Below, one piece after another: positions 49,607 through 61,067 of a stretch of DNA of 64,000 bases. How positions within the stretch are numbered: the stretch's first letter is position 1; each line of letters begins with the position of its first letter. The position numbers and the translations under genes were made by a program. The DNA is taken from NCBI GenBank assembly GCA_029747585.1, contig JAPEVF010000147.1:26294-90293 (forward strand), written 5' to 3'. Under the pieces are notes generated by a model. It was not told the origin of the DNA. It was given only the letters and a program-made list of their open reading frames with translations, and searched no databases. Source of the DNA: Pleurotus djamor. Its lineage: Eukaryota; Basidiomycota; Agaricomycetes; Agaricales; Pleurotaceae.

Positions 49607-49687
49607 TCTATGATGCTCCAGCATCATAGACGCATGCAAGCCATCCGCCTCCCGTCATCTACATCTATAATGTTTCAACATTATAGA
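49607..49687. repeat. Two adjacent short perfect hairpins
   Basis: TCTATGATGC-TCCA-GCATCATAGA at 49607-49630 (10-bp stem) and TCTATAATGTT-TC-AACATTATAGA at 49664-49687 (11-bp stem). The arms resemble each other. They lie about 350 bp upstream of the start of the 46.7-49.3 kb gene. Confidence 0.8.
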
Positions 49688-50059
49688 GCCGGATAGGGAC
49701 CCCCCCAATGCCCCAATGCCTTGGCCCGACGTCGAAGATACAATATGATATTGTTTCCTATCTACTTCTCCTAGTAGTACCTACAAGTAAATCACCTTTG
49801 TTTTCTTTCCTGCATGTACTAACCTGTTTTCCGATATAGACTGCTGCAGTGCTTAACTCGGAACAGACACCCTCCCCGCCTCCAACGCCGCCTCCATCTA
49901 GCCAAGCCAAGCCAGCGTCACCCCCATAGCAAAGATGCAGATGCACAGTCCTACAACGACCGCTAGCGACACCTTTCATCCACCCCTTTCAACCTCTTTC
50001 TTGATGATTGGGGCCGTAGGATTTACCATCATCTTCTACCATACGAATCGCTGGTTCTC

Positions 50060-50987
50060 CGCATCTTGACTTGACCTTGCGGCGAATATTGTTGGCTTTC
50101 CCCAAATGTCGGCGGCCTGCGCTTGATGGGATCGATATATCTTTGAATGAAACATGCCCACTCACCATAACGGACTGCAGCTACTCCCTTTTGCAGGCTA
50201 TCAGTTCGATTATAGTCTCTCCGCTTCGTGAATACGTAGATGACACCACGGTCGCTCCCACCGACGACCTCCTTCGCATCACCGACAGGAGCGATCTGTC
50301 TTGGCCGGATGGTTTTTGTCGTTGGTCTCCTGAACGTTCTTGTTCTGGATAAGGGCTCTGCATGATAAAGCACGATGCCTTCGTCTGGATCGTGGATGCA
50401 GAATACATGTCTTTTGCTACTATCAACTAAATGCCACACTACCACTTGATCAAATCAGTGTGAGGGGTTACAACTGAATCTTAAGGTGCCATCCACCTAC
50501 AATCGGCAACTGACGTGGTGGGATCGCGAAACCTCGCCGTGGCTCTTCAGACGTGTTTTGGTCATCGCGTTAGGCGTTAGACTATCCAATTCTTGGGAAG
50601 CTCAAGTTGACCTACATGCGACCGTCCTGCAGTCCGAAAACCCACACGTCTCTCTCCTTCGAGCCCATACCCCCAAATGCTACCCCCTTCGGAACAGTTT
50701 CGTTGATCTTCACTGAAAAAAGCACCCTGTGCTCGACAAGACCTTCTTGGTAACGGTAACAGCTGGACTACCGAGTTACGAGTGCAAATGGCGACGCGGT
50801 TGAGCTCGGGATCAAACGCAATACCCGTAATCTCTCCTGGTTCGCCGATCCTGTTACCATGGAGTTCGGCGAGCGCACCCTGCTGAATTATGAGGATGAT
50901 GTCCGGTGTAATCTCCAAGGCTGCACTCACAAGTGATGACTGCTGCTTCCATCCGACCAGGTACCCATTCTGGGTGCCATATAGCAA
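50060..50987 (-). pseudogene. WD40-repeat protein, decayed
   Basis: Minus-strand frames give YGTQNGYLVGWKQQ, then EPGEITGIAFDPELNRVAIC with TRNSVVQLL, typical WD40 beta-blade sequence of the kind found in agaric single-domain WD40 proteins. After slips, GVWARRREMCGF lies near 50690, and VLYHAEPLSRTRTF, VGGSDRGVIYVF and LQKGVAAVRYGE lie between 50445 and 50150. Frame changes and stops separate these blades, so it is a pseudogene. The family would act as a protein-binding scaffold. The left end is not clear. Confidence 0.6.
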
Positions 50988-51000
50988 CGACTCAAGTACT

Positions 51001-51572
51001 CATCCGGCTCCAATAACTGGTATTCCGAGTACCAAGAGAGACACGGAAGCAACGGTAAGTCTAGCCTCCTTTGACTATGAGATTTCATAAACTAATAAAT
51101 CTAGCCCTTCGGTGGTGACTGGGATGTCGATGCTGTTATGGAAGATGACTCTCAGATGGACATGATGGAGGTTGATGACAGGGTTGAATGCTACCGCAGT
51201 GCAGACGTCTTCGACGGCGATGAAGCGATCCATACCCTGAAAGCGGTGTTGGGAGTGTTTGGGTCAACAATCAAAGAGCTTTCTTTTCCCAAAGTCGTCG
51301 TTGAGTGAGTGAGTGCACCATGTGTTTACCACAGTAAGAGGCTGATGTCCTGTACCAGGCATACAATGAATCGTATCTTTTCAGAAGAGAAGCGAGGGAT
51401 TGTGTATGGATTCAACAAAGAAGACAAGCCCATTTTTGTCGTCAACATCCCACCCGACCGCATAGGCAGCATCATGCACACTTCAAACCCTTTCACGCCG
51501 ATCTTTAAAGTATTTGGAGACTATTCGAACCTCGTACCTTTTGCCATTGTCCATATACTGTCTTTCCAATGA
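51001..51572 (+). CDS. Unrecognised three-exon 3' gene portion
   Basis: An exon ending STKRDTEAT joins through a GTAAGT...TCTAG intron (about 51056-51104) to PFGGDWDVDAVMEDDSQMDM, then after KVVVE through a 53-bp intron (GTGAGT...ACCAG, 51306-51358) to HTMNRIFSEEKRGIVYGFNK, ending at a stop at 51572 after VHILSFQ. Both splices keep frame. The middle exon is acidic. The upstream part runs into the antisense WD40 remnant, so the true start is unknown. No family is recognised. Confidence 0.4.
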
Positions 51573-52599
51573 GAAATCTACTCAATGGACTTGCTAGCCC
51601 CTCGCTGGTCACCCCTCGTGTCGCTCTTTGTGTCTCTAGCCTCTCCTCGCGCCTTCTCCTCACGCACTCTAGCCTCGGCCAGCGTAGGATAGCCAGTGCT
51701 GGCGTACGCTAGCCTAGGCTAAGTTTCTGGTGACTCCCAGCCCGTCTTTGGTACAACTCAGAGTAAGAAAATTCAAAGATACGTGGGCTGAATGGGTGCC
51801 CAGAGTCTGAAAAGTAGATTATGATAGGAGGCATTAGAGTTATGGTTATGATAGGATGCATTAGACGCGTTGGTCGACACGCACCCGAGGACGTAATTAT
51901 GCCAAGGTTACGCAAGGCAATTACAATCCAATTTTATATGTTCACATCAGCGGGGAGGATTTTGGTGGTCGATGGGCACGCGGAAGAGAGTAGACGGTGG
52001 AAGGAGGAGAGAACGAGTCGTTCAAGACTCCAGAGGCGGCCGAGGTTTCCATATTTCAAATTCAAGCTCCTGAACAGGCGCCTATCCGAGAGGAAGTTGC
52101 CTCTGGACTGAGCGCCCGTCCGTACCAAATTGGAGGTGTCAAGCTGCGCTGTACGTTTGTGACAGGTAGAAGAAAAAGCCTGCCTCAAGGTCGAATTACA
52201 GGCCTTCTTCCACCACCACCATCTTGGGGCTGCCCGCACCTACTCAGCTCTGCGAATCGCAGCAGTGTAGGATGGGCAACCTGTCGTTATTCATCGATGA
52301 TCAGTTGTGCAGGGCCCCCGTGCGGTCTGTTCACCTCCCCAAATGCGCCAACGTCCTCAAGTTCTATCATCCTGGCTGTACTTTTTATCCCTCTTCATAG
52401 CCTCGTCGTTTCAACTTTTCATATTGATATACAGGTGATGGTATACAGCTCGCGGACGAATAACCGTTGTGTCCGGGAATATCCAATGCTGTTGTCTTTT
52501 TCGTTTCTACTGTGAAGCAGGAGCCTCGCATCTTGGTGAGTTCTCCATTGATTCCTTTGTATCTGGGGTCGTGCTGATCCTCCATTCAGATGAAGGGAG
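51573..52599. other. No gene recognised
   Basis: A locally repeated phrase (tatgataggaggcattaga and tatgataggatgcattaga, 51819-51868) is the only structure. Open stretches show no motif. Confidence 0.4.
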
Positions 52600-52722
52600 A
52601 GGTGGATTGTGTTNCGTGGGGGGCGATCAAGAGGAAGAGGTGCGGGAGGGAGTGGTAGTGTAGCTATGCGTAGGGTGAGTTGTACCGCAGTGACTGAAGG
52701 GTGTACAATACTCAACAATGAT
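52600..52722 (-). repeat. Dispersed repeat, inverted partner of 24868-24985
   Basis: On the minus strand it reads caccct tcagtcactgcggtac and further blocks in the same order as 24868-24985. An N at 52614 lies in the shared cccacg region. Confidence 0.55.
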
Positions 52723-52943
52723 GAATAGAGTACAGTGCGGCGTGCTGCCTCCCCTTCCCGACAGAGACTGAACCATATCTGCCTCGCATCAAAATGCCCG
52801 CGTACAACAACAACATCTACGTGGTCCTAGAGGCCTAGAGTACTCCTGGACAAGCTTGCGAGAGGTTTTATCAAACGTGGCCGCTGCCGCCGTGACTCAA
52901 AGCTAACCATAAGTGTCAGACCCCTACGGCCAACACAAAGACC

Positions 52944-53214
52944 ACGGACCCGTACATGCCATGCCCCTCGATGGCCCACACTAACAAGTACCACAGTTTC
53001 TAAGGCATGGTCCAATCTGGCTTTGTATTATGTGGGGGAGGTTTTTTCCTCCCTGCAGCCAGTTCTGAGGCTGCTTGCACCTTTGGAAACTGACAGGAAA
53101 CAAAGAAAAGCCATCCTTGTAACCTCATAATCCAAAGCCAGATTGGACCATGCCTTAGAAACTGTGGTACTTGTTAGTGTGGGCCATCGAGGGGCATGGC
53201 ATGTACGGGTCCGT
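52944..53214. mobile_element. Foldback element: perfect 82-bp inverted repeat around a 107-bp loop
   Basis: 52944-53025 is identical to the reverse complement of 53133-53214 over all 82 bases. The loop itself contains two smaller hairpins: GGGAGG-T6-CCTCCC (53036-53053) and GCAGCC-8 nt-GGCTGC (53055-53074). Diverged copies of the outer 45 bp stand alone at 37913 and 45207. No flanking duplication is obvious. It could be a foldback MITE or a source of hairpin RNA. Confidence 0.85.
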
Positions 53215-53639
53215 ATGTACGAGAGGTTTACAGAGACTCTTCCATGATCTACTCTGGGTTCTACGCCCCATAACCACAGTCATGGCATGGTTGTAGGATA
53301 TTGAAGAGCCCGGGCCCAGCTTACAAGAGGTTTGGACTGGTTCTTGAAATTTGAGCCATGGTCCACCTGACCTCCTTACGAGGACTTGGCCAAATGGGTG
53401 AATATGATGTGATTGTTGGTGTTGAAGCAATCCTTCATAGTCCCTAAGTGACAGGTAAGTTCCTCTTACTAGGTTCATTGAATACGTTTGCATTTTCTCC
53501 CTCTAGGACAGACACAGAAATCTTTGTTCCTCCTCAGGACATTGATGAATTGGTTCGATCCGTGTGTTTCCCTGACAGTACGTCACTCATCCATCTTTCT
53601 ATGACGTTCCTGAGTCACTGACTTTGACTTTGCAGATAT

Positions 53640-53830
53640 TGGTCCGGCCCCCTCCTCGCGCCGACTTGACCAAATGAGCGGATACGACAGTGATTACAGC
53701 CTGGATCATGATCCTTTATCGCCCATGAGAAAGGTAAGCATCTCTGACCAAGTTCAATGAATACTCACTTATGTATCTTCACATTTTTCGCATTTTCCCC
53801 CTCCAGGACAGAAATCTACATTCCTCTTTG
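53640..53830 (+). repeat. Dispersed exon/intron unit, copy 2
   Basis: Partner of 20045-20240. A further related intron and acceptor (ggttcattgaatacg...ctctaggacag) lies at 53464-53510, so a small tandem of this unit exists here. Between donors, exons read TEIFVPPQDIDELVRSVCFPD-like peptides. Confidence 0.55.
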
Positions 53831-54575
53831 CGACCTTGATGCATGGGTTCGGTTCAAGTCATGCAAGTCGAAGCGAGCAAAGTCATTTCCATTTGAGAGA
53901 GCCTATAGCCTGATAGTTCAAAGGTCAGAATCCGTTGACCAAGAAAAACAAGTACAGAACTCACAAAAATTTGGTGCGTATTCCTCATTTCCTCTCTCGT
54001 CCCCTTGTGATGTGGGGCTCAACGCGTCAAAGGTCTTGATTCATTGGTGGACGGTCTCTAGGTGTGTAGAAGGTGACGAGGCGGGGTGACGAGCCTATGG
54101 GACGGAGAGAAAACGGAGAGGAGGAAGCAAGGAGCAAAGGTCGTTGTGCGCTAAGAATAAGTGCTTCGTTGTCTAGGCGATTCCCTGTCGATGTGCTCCG
54201 CGAAAAGGGATCTATCGAGGTTGGATTGACCACGACGGACACGCATGCATTCCGGTGCGAAGAGAAGCGCAGTTGGTCATTTGCATGTGGACTCTCAGAT
54301 CTCAGATCTCAAGCTTCGACATCGCCTCTCCCATTGGTGTACTTGGATAACAACCAATGCCGGAACCTACGACTTGGGGCCTCTGCTGGCGGTCATGCCG
54401 TCAATTTAAACAGGGAATGTGTCGTTAGAATAGGCAAGGGAAAATGAATGAGTGAGCGTGTTGACACTAACATCCGCCTATTATCAGGGACCAATTCGGA
54501 CAGGTCAAGATTCAGAGAGTACAACTGGAGGATACAATTCCTGCGTATCCACAAGCGTCAATTGGAGATGGATTA

Positions 54576-55284
54576 CGACGGTTTTTATCGGTCAGAAGTC
54601 CAAAACGTCGAATTGAACGTGTGAATCACGATGAAACATCGTGAATCATCATGAAACATCGTGAACGACAATGATCACTGGTGAAAAGTAGTGAAGTTCA
54701 TGAAGTACGGTGACGATTGAGCTCGTCATTGATGATCACGACCCCCCTTGAATCATCGGAAAAAACTCCTATGTAGATAGGCAATAAAAAGGACGAAGAT
54801 TTTATTAGCCATCTAAAATAATAAAAAANTTCGAAAATACAAATCTACTTATACTTACTTTCATCGTTTCCTCGCCATTTCCCCCTCCTTCATCTCCTCA
54901 CCATCACGGAGCCTCTGCCTATGCTTCCTCCGCGCAATCGCGGTTGCGACGCATCAAAGAGGCCGGCCCCTAATCACTCCCTATTTGTCCCTCCTTGACG
55001 CATCTTCTAGGAGCCCGCGCAGACGCACCAACGGTGCACCGTTTGCTCCCACACACATCTTCAACACAAAGTCACGCACGGAAGCGTTCTATGACGCGTC
55101 CCGAGTTCCCCGAGGTGGTAAAGATCACGGTGGTTCACGATGAATCATTGTGAACCAGGACAGATCACGGGAGTTCACAAGACATCACGGACAATCATCG
55201 ATGATCACGATGATTCACCGTGATAACGCGTGATTCACGATGAAAAAGGTAGTTCTCATGACTTTTGACCGATAAAAACACTCA
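54576..55284. mobile_element. 709-bp MITE with 25-bp TIRs, TA duplication and subterminal repeats
   Basis: Left end 54576-54600 and right end 55260-55284 are inverted copies matching at 21 of 25 positions, with the core gtttttatcggtca. TA flanks both sides (54574-54575 and 55285-55286), as for Tc1/mariner-type elements. About 120 bp inside each end is packed with atcacg/cgtgat and tgaatc/gattca motifs, likely transposase-binding sites. No transposase is encoded, so it depends on an autonomous relative elsewhere. A TIR-only relic of it lies at 3.8 kb. Confidence 0.8.
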
Positions 55285-55286
55285 TA

Positions 55287-56054
55287 AGGAGGGGGTTGTG
55301 GGGTGTGGGGATGGCCCTGGAGTGTGGGGTAGCGCGCCGAAGGGGATTGTATTTCACTTGGATATTGTCTGTGAGTTGTCTGTGTGAGTGGAAGATTGGG
55401 ATATGATATATGAGCCGTAAGGGGACTTGTGCGCACCATGGACTCTGTGTTTCGTGGGCTGCGACCCTTCTGTCCAGCTCATCCATCTCCTTTGGTACTT
55501 CACCAAGACCTTTCCACAAAGGATGCCAGCCCCTTCGCGCAAATCGTAACCGGCCAGAGTTGAGCATGTTGAAGTTGAGCATGTTCGGATGATTGGGTGA
55601 TGGAGGTGGGAGACAAGTCCAAGACAAGTCGCGTGGGAGCAAAAATGGAGCGGTTACATTTACCTCTCGAAGCATTTGAGACTCTTGTCTCTTAGGTCTG
55701 AACCTTGGGATGTAAGCTGAGATGGTGTCCTTGGACTCCAAGGAAGTATAAGTCAAGAATGTGGTTATCATGAAATAAATATCGACATCCAATCGACATC
55801 TTGGGAAAAGTGATTAGAGACGGACGGTTCGCACGGTCAATAAATGATTCCCACGATCAAGAGCAATTCGAAGGCAAAGATCAGGTACACTGATGACATC
55901 ACCAGCCAGAAGGAATAAATTAATTAATATACCATGACATTGACAGGTGGCGATGTGATGGCACTTAAGAAAGGCGCCCGTGCAAGCCCAGAGGCGTAAG
56001 AAACGGGCCTTCATTTCATTCCGGACCCGTAACAGAACGGGAAAGGGAAAACGT
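55287..56054. other. Probable remains of the Brr2 pseudogene 3' end; otherwise no gene
   Basis: Minus-strand open stretches (55256-55792 and 55814-56014) follow the Brr2 remnant, but I could not match them to its C-terminal domain. Confidence 0.3.
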
Positions 56055-58026
56055 ACATTTGCCGAGCATTCAGCTGGAGGGGGCTTGTCCTCTGGCCATC
56101 CTCCATCTCCAGAACATCGTAGACAGACTCGGTCTTAACGTCCTTACACCGCTTGATGACCTGAGGGAACCATCAGCGATCCGAGAGTTTACAGAACAGG
56201 ATTACACATACGTCAGGTTCGAAGTGCGGTACTTGTTTGAGGGGCGAATCAGTCTCCCACATCGCCTTGCGAGAGGTCCATAGCACCCAGAGCGCTCAAC
56301 CAAGCGTTGGACGACATCGCATCAACACGCGCGGAGAGTAGAACCTTCTCCACAACCAACGCCTGATCGGAAGGGAGGTCTGGTGGTAGATGGAGTCGGG
56401 AGAAATGAGCTTGGAATGTCTTGAAGTGCGGTGCCTCAAAGTCGGCTTGGTCGAGCTTGACTGGAACGCGATCGTAGACGCGTCGCAGCCTGCGACGAGG
56501 GCATCTTTGTGTCTTCTTATGGGGATGACTTCGAACTCGGCTGAGGACGATACAACCTTGAGAAGACCCTTGAGCGCCAGGGTGTAGACCTCGACGGTGA
56601 CATCTATATGGCATTAGCGTTGGCACAAGATGACAGAAGGGGAGAATACATACATTAAATGTTGTAGTAGACCGCAATCATGCCCAAGTTCAAAGCCGAA
56701 ANCGTCCATCTCGTCCTCTAAATGGAGCATAAGGGAAGTAATACATCAAACCAAACGCAATAATACGCACCAATTGATAAGTACTTCGAGTTGACGAGGT
56801 CATTGAGCGTGGTCTCGACTAGCTCAGACAAGTGATCCGATAGGTGCTGGTGACGAACGTTGTGAAGGTTGTAGTAGAGTCATCCTTCGGTAGCAGTATG
56901 TCCAGGTCAAAATATCCTGGATGGCGACGAGGGTTGCACCAGACTTGTATAGTGCTGACAAAACTTACCATAGCATCCTGCTTGTTCTCTATCGTCTTGA
57001 CAGCCATCTCGGCTAGGAAATAGTCGTGGAGTAGATGGGTGGGCATGTGCGACTCGATAGGGAGGCCTTCGGCCAGGATTTTCTTGTAAAAGTCCTTGCG
57101 TGTTTGCCAACACATGAGTACGCATTCATCCTCCATCGGCCGACAGGCTTTATCCATCATCTGGAGAACGTCCATGATAGGGTAGGGTAGTCGATGTACC
57201 GATGCTCCTTGCCCTCGTATTACTGGACACCCATAATGATGGCCATGTAGCTTGCGACAGGAAGGCTCCAGGCCGTGTTCTGAGGAGCCAGTTAGAATCG
57301 GATAGCAGGGAGAGGGAAACCAAGAACGGACCTTGGATGCAACGAGGACTTGGGTCGCGCCAGACTGGAACAAACACTCGACAATTCGTTTGTCCTGCTT
57401 GTCGATAGCATTGTGGTAGTATCCAATACCGTGCGAGAATCTCAGCCAAGTCTTCATCTTTGATGTGGTCGAGGTGGGGCTGCAGCTCGGCCAAGTCGAT
57501 GCTCAAGAAGCGATTTTGTTTGTCGTCGGCGGAGCAATGAGTCGGAATGTCGTCGAAAGACATACAGCACTGTCGCCGTGAAGGGACAAATATGTTGACA
57601 GGCTTCGTGGGGGGAATACTCAACGATGGCTAGATAAGCAGGCTTCGACATTGCGATCATGAGAGAGGGAAAGTGGGGGATGGTGAATGACTGGAGGTGG
57701 ATATCCATGTCAAGGGGTCGAGCGCTGAGTACACACTTTAAGTACAATGGTATCGCGGAGGGGAGTGGCAGACTGACCTGGGAGAGAATTTGAAAATAGC
57801 ATGGGAGGGGGCACCTGTCCATTCCCCAAGATCCCGAGCGTTGGCCAGAGAAACTCCACATGCAAGGATGCGAGTTTTGAAGTCAGTTTCGGCAGCGACA
57901 TAGTGGGTATGAGAAATGACGACTTCATAGGTTGGGCCAACTTCCCCGCCTACTAATTTAACTTCATCCTGTGGACCAGGCGTCCGGTATTCGGTATACC
58001 GATAAGTTCACCAATTTCAGGCGCGC
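56055..58026 (-). pseudogene. brr2: Brr2 spliceosomal helicase, second cassette and Sec63 region, decayed
   Basis: Read from 58026: PEIGELIGIPNTGRLVHR (end of the first Sec63 unit) is fused directly to DEVKLVGGEVGPTYEV, skipping about 200 residues that include the P-loop. Then come RILACGVSLANARDLGEW, SFTIPHFPSLMIAMSKPAYL, KPVNIFVPSRRQC, GIGYYHNAIDKQDKRIVE with CLFQSG, and DVLQMMDKACRPMED, where the helicase GRxxRP motif has become DKACRP. LAEGLPIESHMPTHLLHDYF and VKTIENKQDAM follow, and then Sec63-like DRVPVKLDQADFEAPHFKTF and SSNAWLSALGAMDLSQ. Introns are retained (for example 57777 to about 57727), so this is a DNA-level copy, not a retrocopy. Nonsense codons (VQ-stop-YEG) and slips near 57610 and 57435 show it is dead. 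The family call is very secure. Confidence 0.9.
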
Positions 58027-59099
58027 TCTATCAGAACATCGCGGTCAGAAGTGGAGGAAGAAAAATGCTCAGAAGGATGCGCATGTCGATCATTTATACC
58101 ACTAGCAGCGATAAACAGAGACTAGTCACGAATTGCTTCCCTTCCGCTTTGCAGATGACATCAGCGGAGACACCCTTGAACTGAGAACGTAGGATGCGAG
58201 AACCAAAACTTCCAAGATCCACGAACGAGGCTCAGACCTCAGGGGTGCATACCAGGCCAGGATCTCCAACGAGCGCATCGACAGGGTAAATGGCTGCTAT
58301 GTACCAGAGCACAGGAGGGGGAGAGGAGGTAGGGAAGTGAGGCTTTGAGCGTGAATAATTCCATGGCGTCGAAAAGCTCCTGGGGAGGGTACCAATAAAG
58401 ACTGACACGAAGGTTCGAGGATGGAGGCTGCCGGATGAACGATGTCGATGAACAGCAATCGTTGGTTCTCGTGTCCGTCAGGCTGGGGACGCAGAGGTTA
58501 AGGGATAGAAGGGTAGGAGGCGAGGGGAACTACAGAGTGCTTGGTAGACAAATGTGCTGACAAGGCCTCAAATTCAAATTTCAAATTTCAAACCCGATAT
58601 TGACGTCCTCACTGTAGGGTAAGACGGCTGAACAAGGAGCTAGGCGATGACGTAGCCTGTGTCGTAATGTATGGGTGTGACAGGCGACGAATACCCAGGA
58701 AGCCTCGCCAGAGCTTCTTCTTCGACAATCTCCTCGCCAGCACTCCAGCTCTAGTGCCCTGAACCCACGACGAACCCATTGTTCTCGATATGCGACTTGG
58801 CTGAGAGGGAGGATGGGTTAGAGTTTTGAACAGGACGTCAAAGCAAGTTGAGAGCTTGAATGATGACGAGAGGCTGGTAAAAGAATTGGCGACGTAGCCA
58901 GACGGCAGGATCGACGTCTGCAAATTGAACGGGGAACGGAGAGGAGGGTAGGGGATGTCGATGAGGCCTTGAGCTTGAGGCCGAGGCCTAAGTGATGCGC
59001 ATGCGTCGTTGAGGGGAACGTGTAGCCATATGCGCATGGAATCTGGATACGCAACGCTCTAGCTTTCCTAGCCCTCGGGTCCATCTTCTTCGACATCCA
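58027..59099. other. No gene recognised
   Basis: A minus-strand peptide FVDLGSFGSRILRSQFKGV near 58180-58235 looks like real coding sequence but is too short to assign. The rest holds only chance frames. Confidence 0.3.
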
Positions 59100-59835
59100 A
59101 AGTAGACGCCCTCTAAGCTTCAAGCCTCTCCATTGACGGCTCTAACCCATTACCACAGAGTCGAAATAAAACTTCGGGGAAGTCAAATGGGATTTTCATG
59201 CAATAGGGAAGTAACGTTTTTATTGCTGTTTGCAAAATAGTTGGCGCGGGCGCTTTTTCGACAACTTTTTTNCGCAACCATATATGACATCTTCGGTGAC
59301 CCATATCTTCACATTGACAAATCGGAGAGACTTGATTCCAGCGTACAAACTGCTTGAAATCCTTTCAGCTAGGGCGCCCCGTTATTTCCAGGGACCAAAA
59401 AANGATTTTCCCGGAACCTGACCCCGCTCGTCACCCTCCACGTCGCACACCATCATCCTCCAAGCTTCATATCCATCCATTGGAGCAGAAATTGCGTCCG
59501 TACTCGAAGTCCGCCTCTTCCGAGACGTCCGGTGACCAAAAGGCAACTCAACAAAATGTCAATGAACCCGAAAAGAAACCCTGGGGCGCCCTAGAGTGAG
59601 AATCAACGAAAAATATTTGTCTGTAGCAGAAGGTGATCCGATCCCATGTTCGTGAGTTATGCGTCACGGAAGGTGTCAGATGGAATGCGTATTTTGTCGT
59701 GNAAAAAAGCGCCGGCGCCATCTATTTTGCAAACCGCTATAATTTGGGACAGCAAATTGATACGTAGACCATCTGCATGGGCTCACGTCAGTGGGCGTCT
59801 ACAGGAAGAGGAAGGCGGCGCACTGAGAGAGTTTA
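59100..59835. repeat. Segmental duplicate, copy A (split by an insertion)
   Basis: 59100-59222 and 59742-59835 together match 61933-62195: gccctctaagc, aagcctctccat, taccacag, tgggattttc, gggaagt/c, atttgggac(a/g), ttgata(c), gtcagtgggc/tgt(c/g)taca. The interior 59223-59739 is absent from the other copy. Confidence 0.65.
59223..59739. mobile_element. 517-bp TIR element inserted into the duplicate, with a nested inverted repeat
   Basis: The ends 59223-59259 and 59703-59739 are inverted copies sharing gtttgcaaaatag(t/a)tggcgc(g/c)ggcgcttttt, with TA on each side (59221-59222 and 59740-59741). Inside, ctagggcgcccc (about 59369-59380) and ggggcgccctag (about 59582-59593) form a second inverted pair, suggesting a nested element. 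No transposase frame is present. The empty site is the copy at 61.9-62.2 kb. Confidence 0.7.
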
Positions 59836-59839
59836 ACGC

Positions 59840-61060
59840 TTAACGTTCAACGGAGTCTTCCCTTACAAATCAGGCGAGCGATCCGAACCTGACATCACAA
59901 CAGCCAAACAGATTTCGATGAGGTAGAGCAACTCCGTCACCTCTCTCCCCATCTTCTTCATCAACAAGAACACAGAGTGCTCTCCCACCCTGCGGCCATC
60001 TGCTCAAACAACCATCCCCAACGGAATAACACAAGTGGATACCCAGCCCGAAGTTCCTCAGGAAGAGAACCAATAGAAGCGTAATTGAACTCGGCGCTGG
60101 TGAGACTTGGGTTAGGCCTTAACTGACCTATCGACTGTGTCCTTGGCTGATGTGTGATACGGCGCTAGGGCTGCCTAAAGCAAGACTGTATTGCAAACCG
60201 CCATACACGATAGAATAGGAGAGCTGATGCGTCCGACGACCGAGGTAGACATGCCCTCGAAAAGAACCCACGATGAGCGACGGCACCAACGAATGGTGAC
60301 GAGAAGAGGTGTACATAGAGGTTCGGATATTGGGACCGTCGCAAAGAGTTGATCTCCCACCTATGGGCATAGTCCAACCCGCAAGCTCGCAGGAAGCAAC
60401 TGCATACGCCTGTTGCCAACGATCGACGCAGTACGGATGGAGACCCAAGAGCCCATATCAGGGCAGCTTGATGAGAAAGAAGTAGAAGTAAAAGTGTGAC
60501 GAAGGGTATGCTGGGTCCAACGGGCGACGGCGACGAAAGCCGTGTATGGATGATGACTTCCACCAGAGTTAGAGCTGCCCTCGAGTGATCACTGATAACG
60601 CGCAGGTTGGATGGGTTGAACATGAGCGAAGGAGGACNAAAGGGGTGGAGGAACATCGGGGAATGACCAGATGCGGTAGCCAATGACCATGCTCGATTTC
60701 CGGAAACCCTCTCCCAAGTCCGCTGCAATGGCACGAGTAAGGAACCAGGGTGCCAACAGATGACGACGGTGCGTGTAACACGGCTCCTTGGGCGTACGGG
60801 TATGACAGGAAACGATGCACCCTAAACGAGGTGCGACAGAATGCAAACCCGCGCAACCATTGAACAAGCGATTTCCAACGAAAGTGTAAGAGGTAACCCG
60901 AAAAACGGCTTCGACACCCTCAAAAGTGCAAGCACGACTTCATCGCTGTGAAGACCGCGTAAAAAAGGATGTCGAACTGGGATCGGGGTGACGAGACCAG
61001 GTTCGCGGGAGAGGAGAGGCGTCGAGCTCGAAGGACAACGGAGTTGTGAGAGTCGTCGCG
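59840..61060. other. No gene recognised
   Basis: Minus-strand open stretches (60165-60734, 60589-60867) have no motif. A phrase like the TIR of the 59.2-kb element (attgcaaaccgcca) occurs near 60189 but without a partner. Confidence 0.35.
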
Positions 61061-61067
61061 AAGGGTA

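Noticed and set aside
54600..55250. CRISPR-like array in the tcacg-rich stretch
   Set aside because: The motif is short, occurs in both orientations with irregular spacing, and sits inside a TIR-bounded element in a eukaryotic genome.
55814..56014. Continuation of the Brr2 C-terminal domain
   Set aside because: The frame contains no block that I could align with the expected beta-sandwich region, so it was left outside the pseudogene call.
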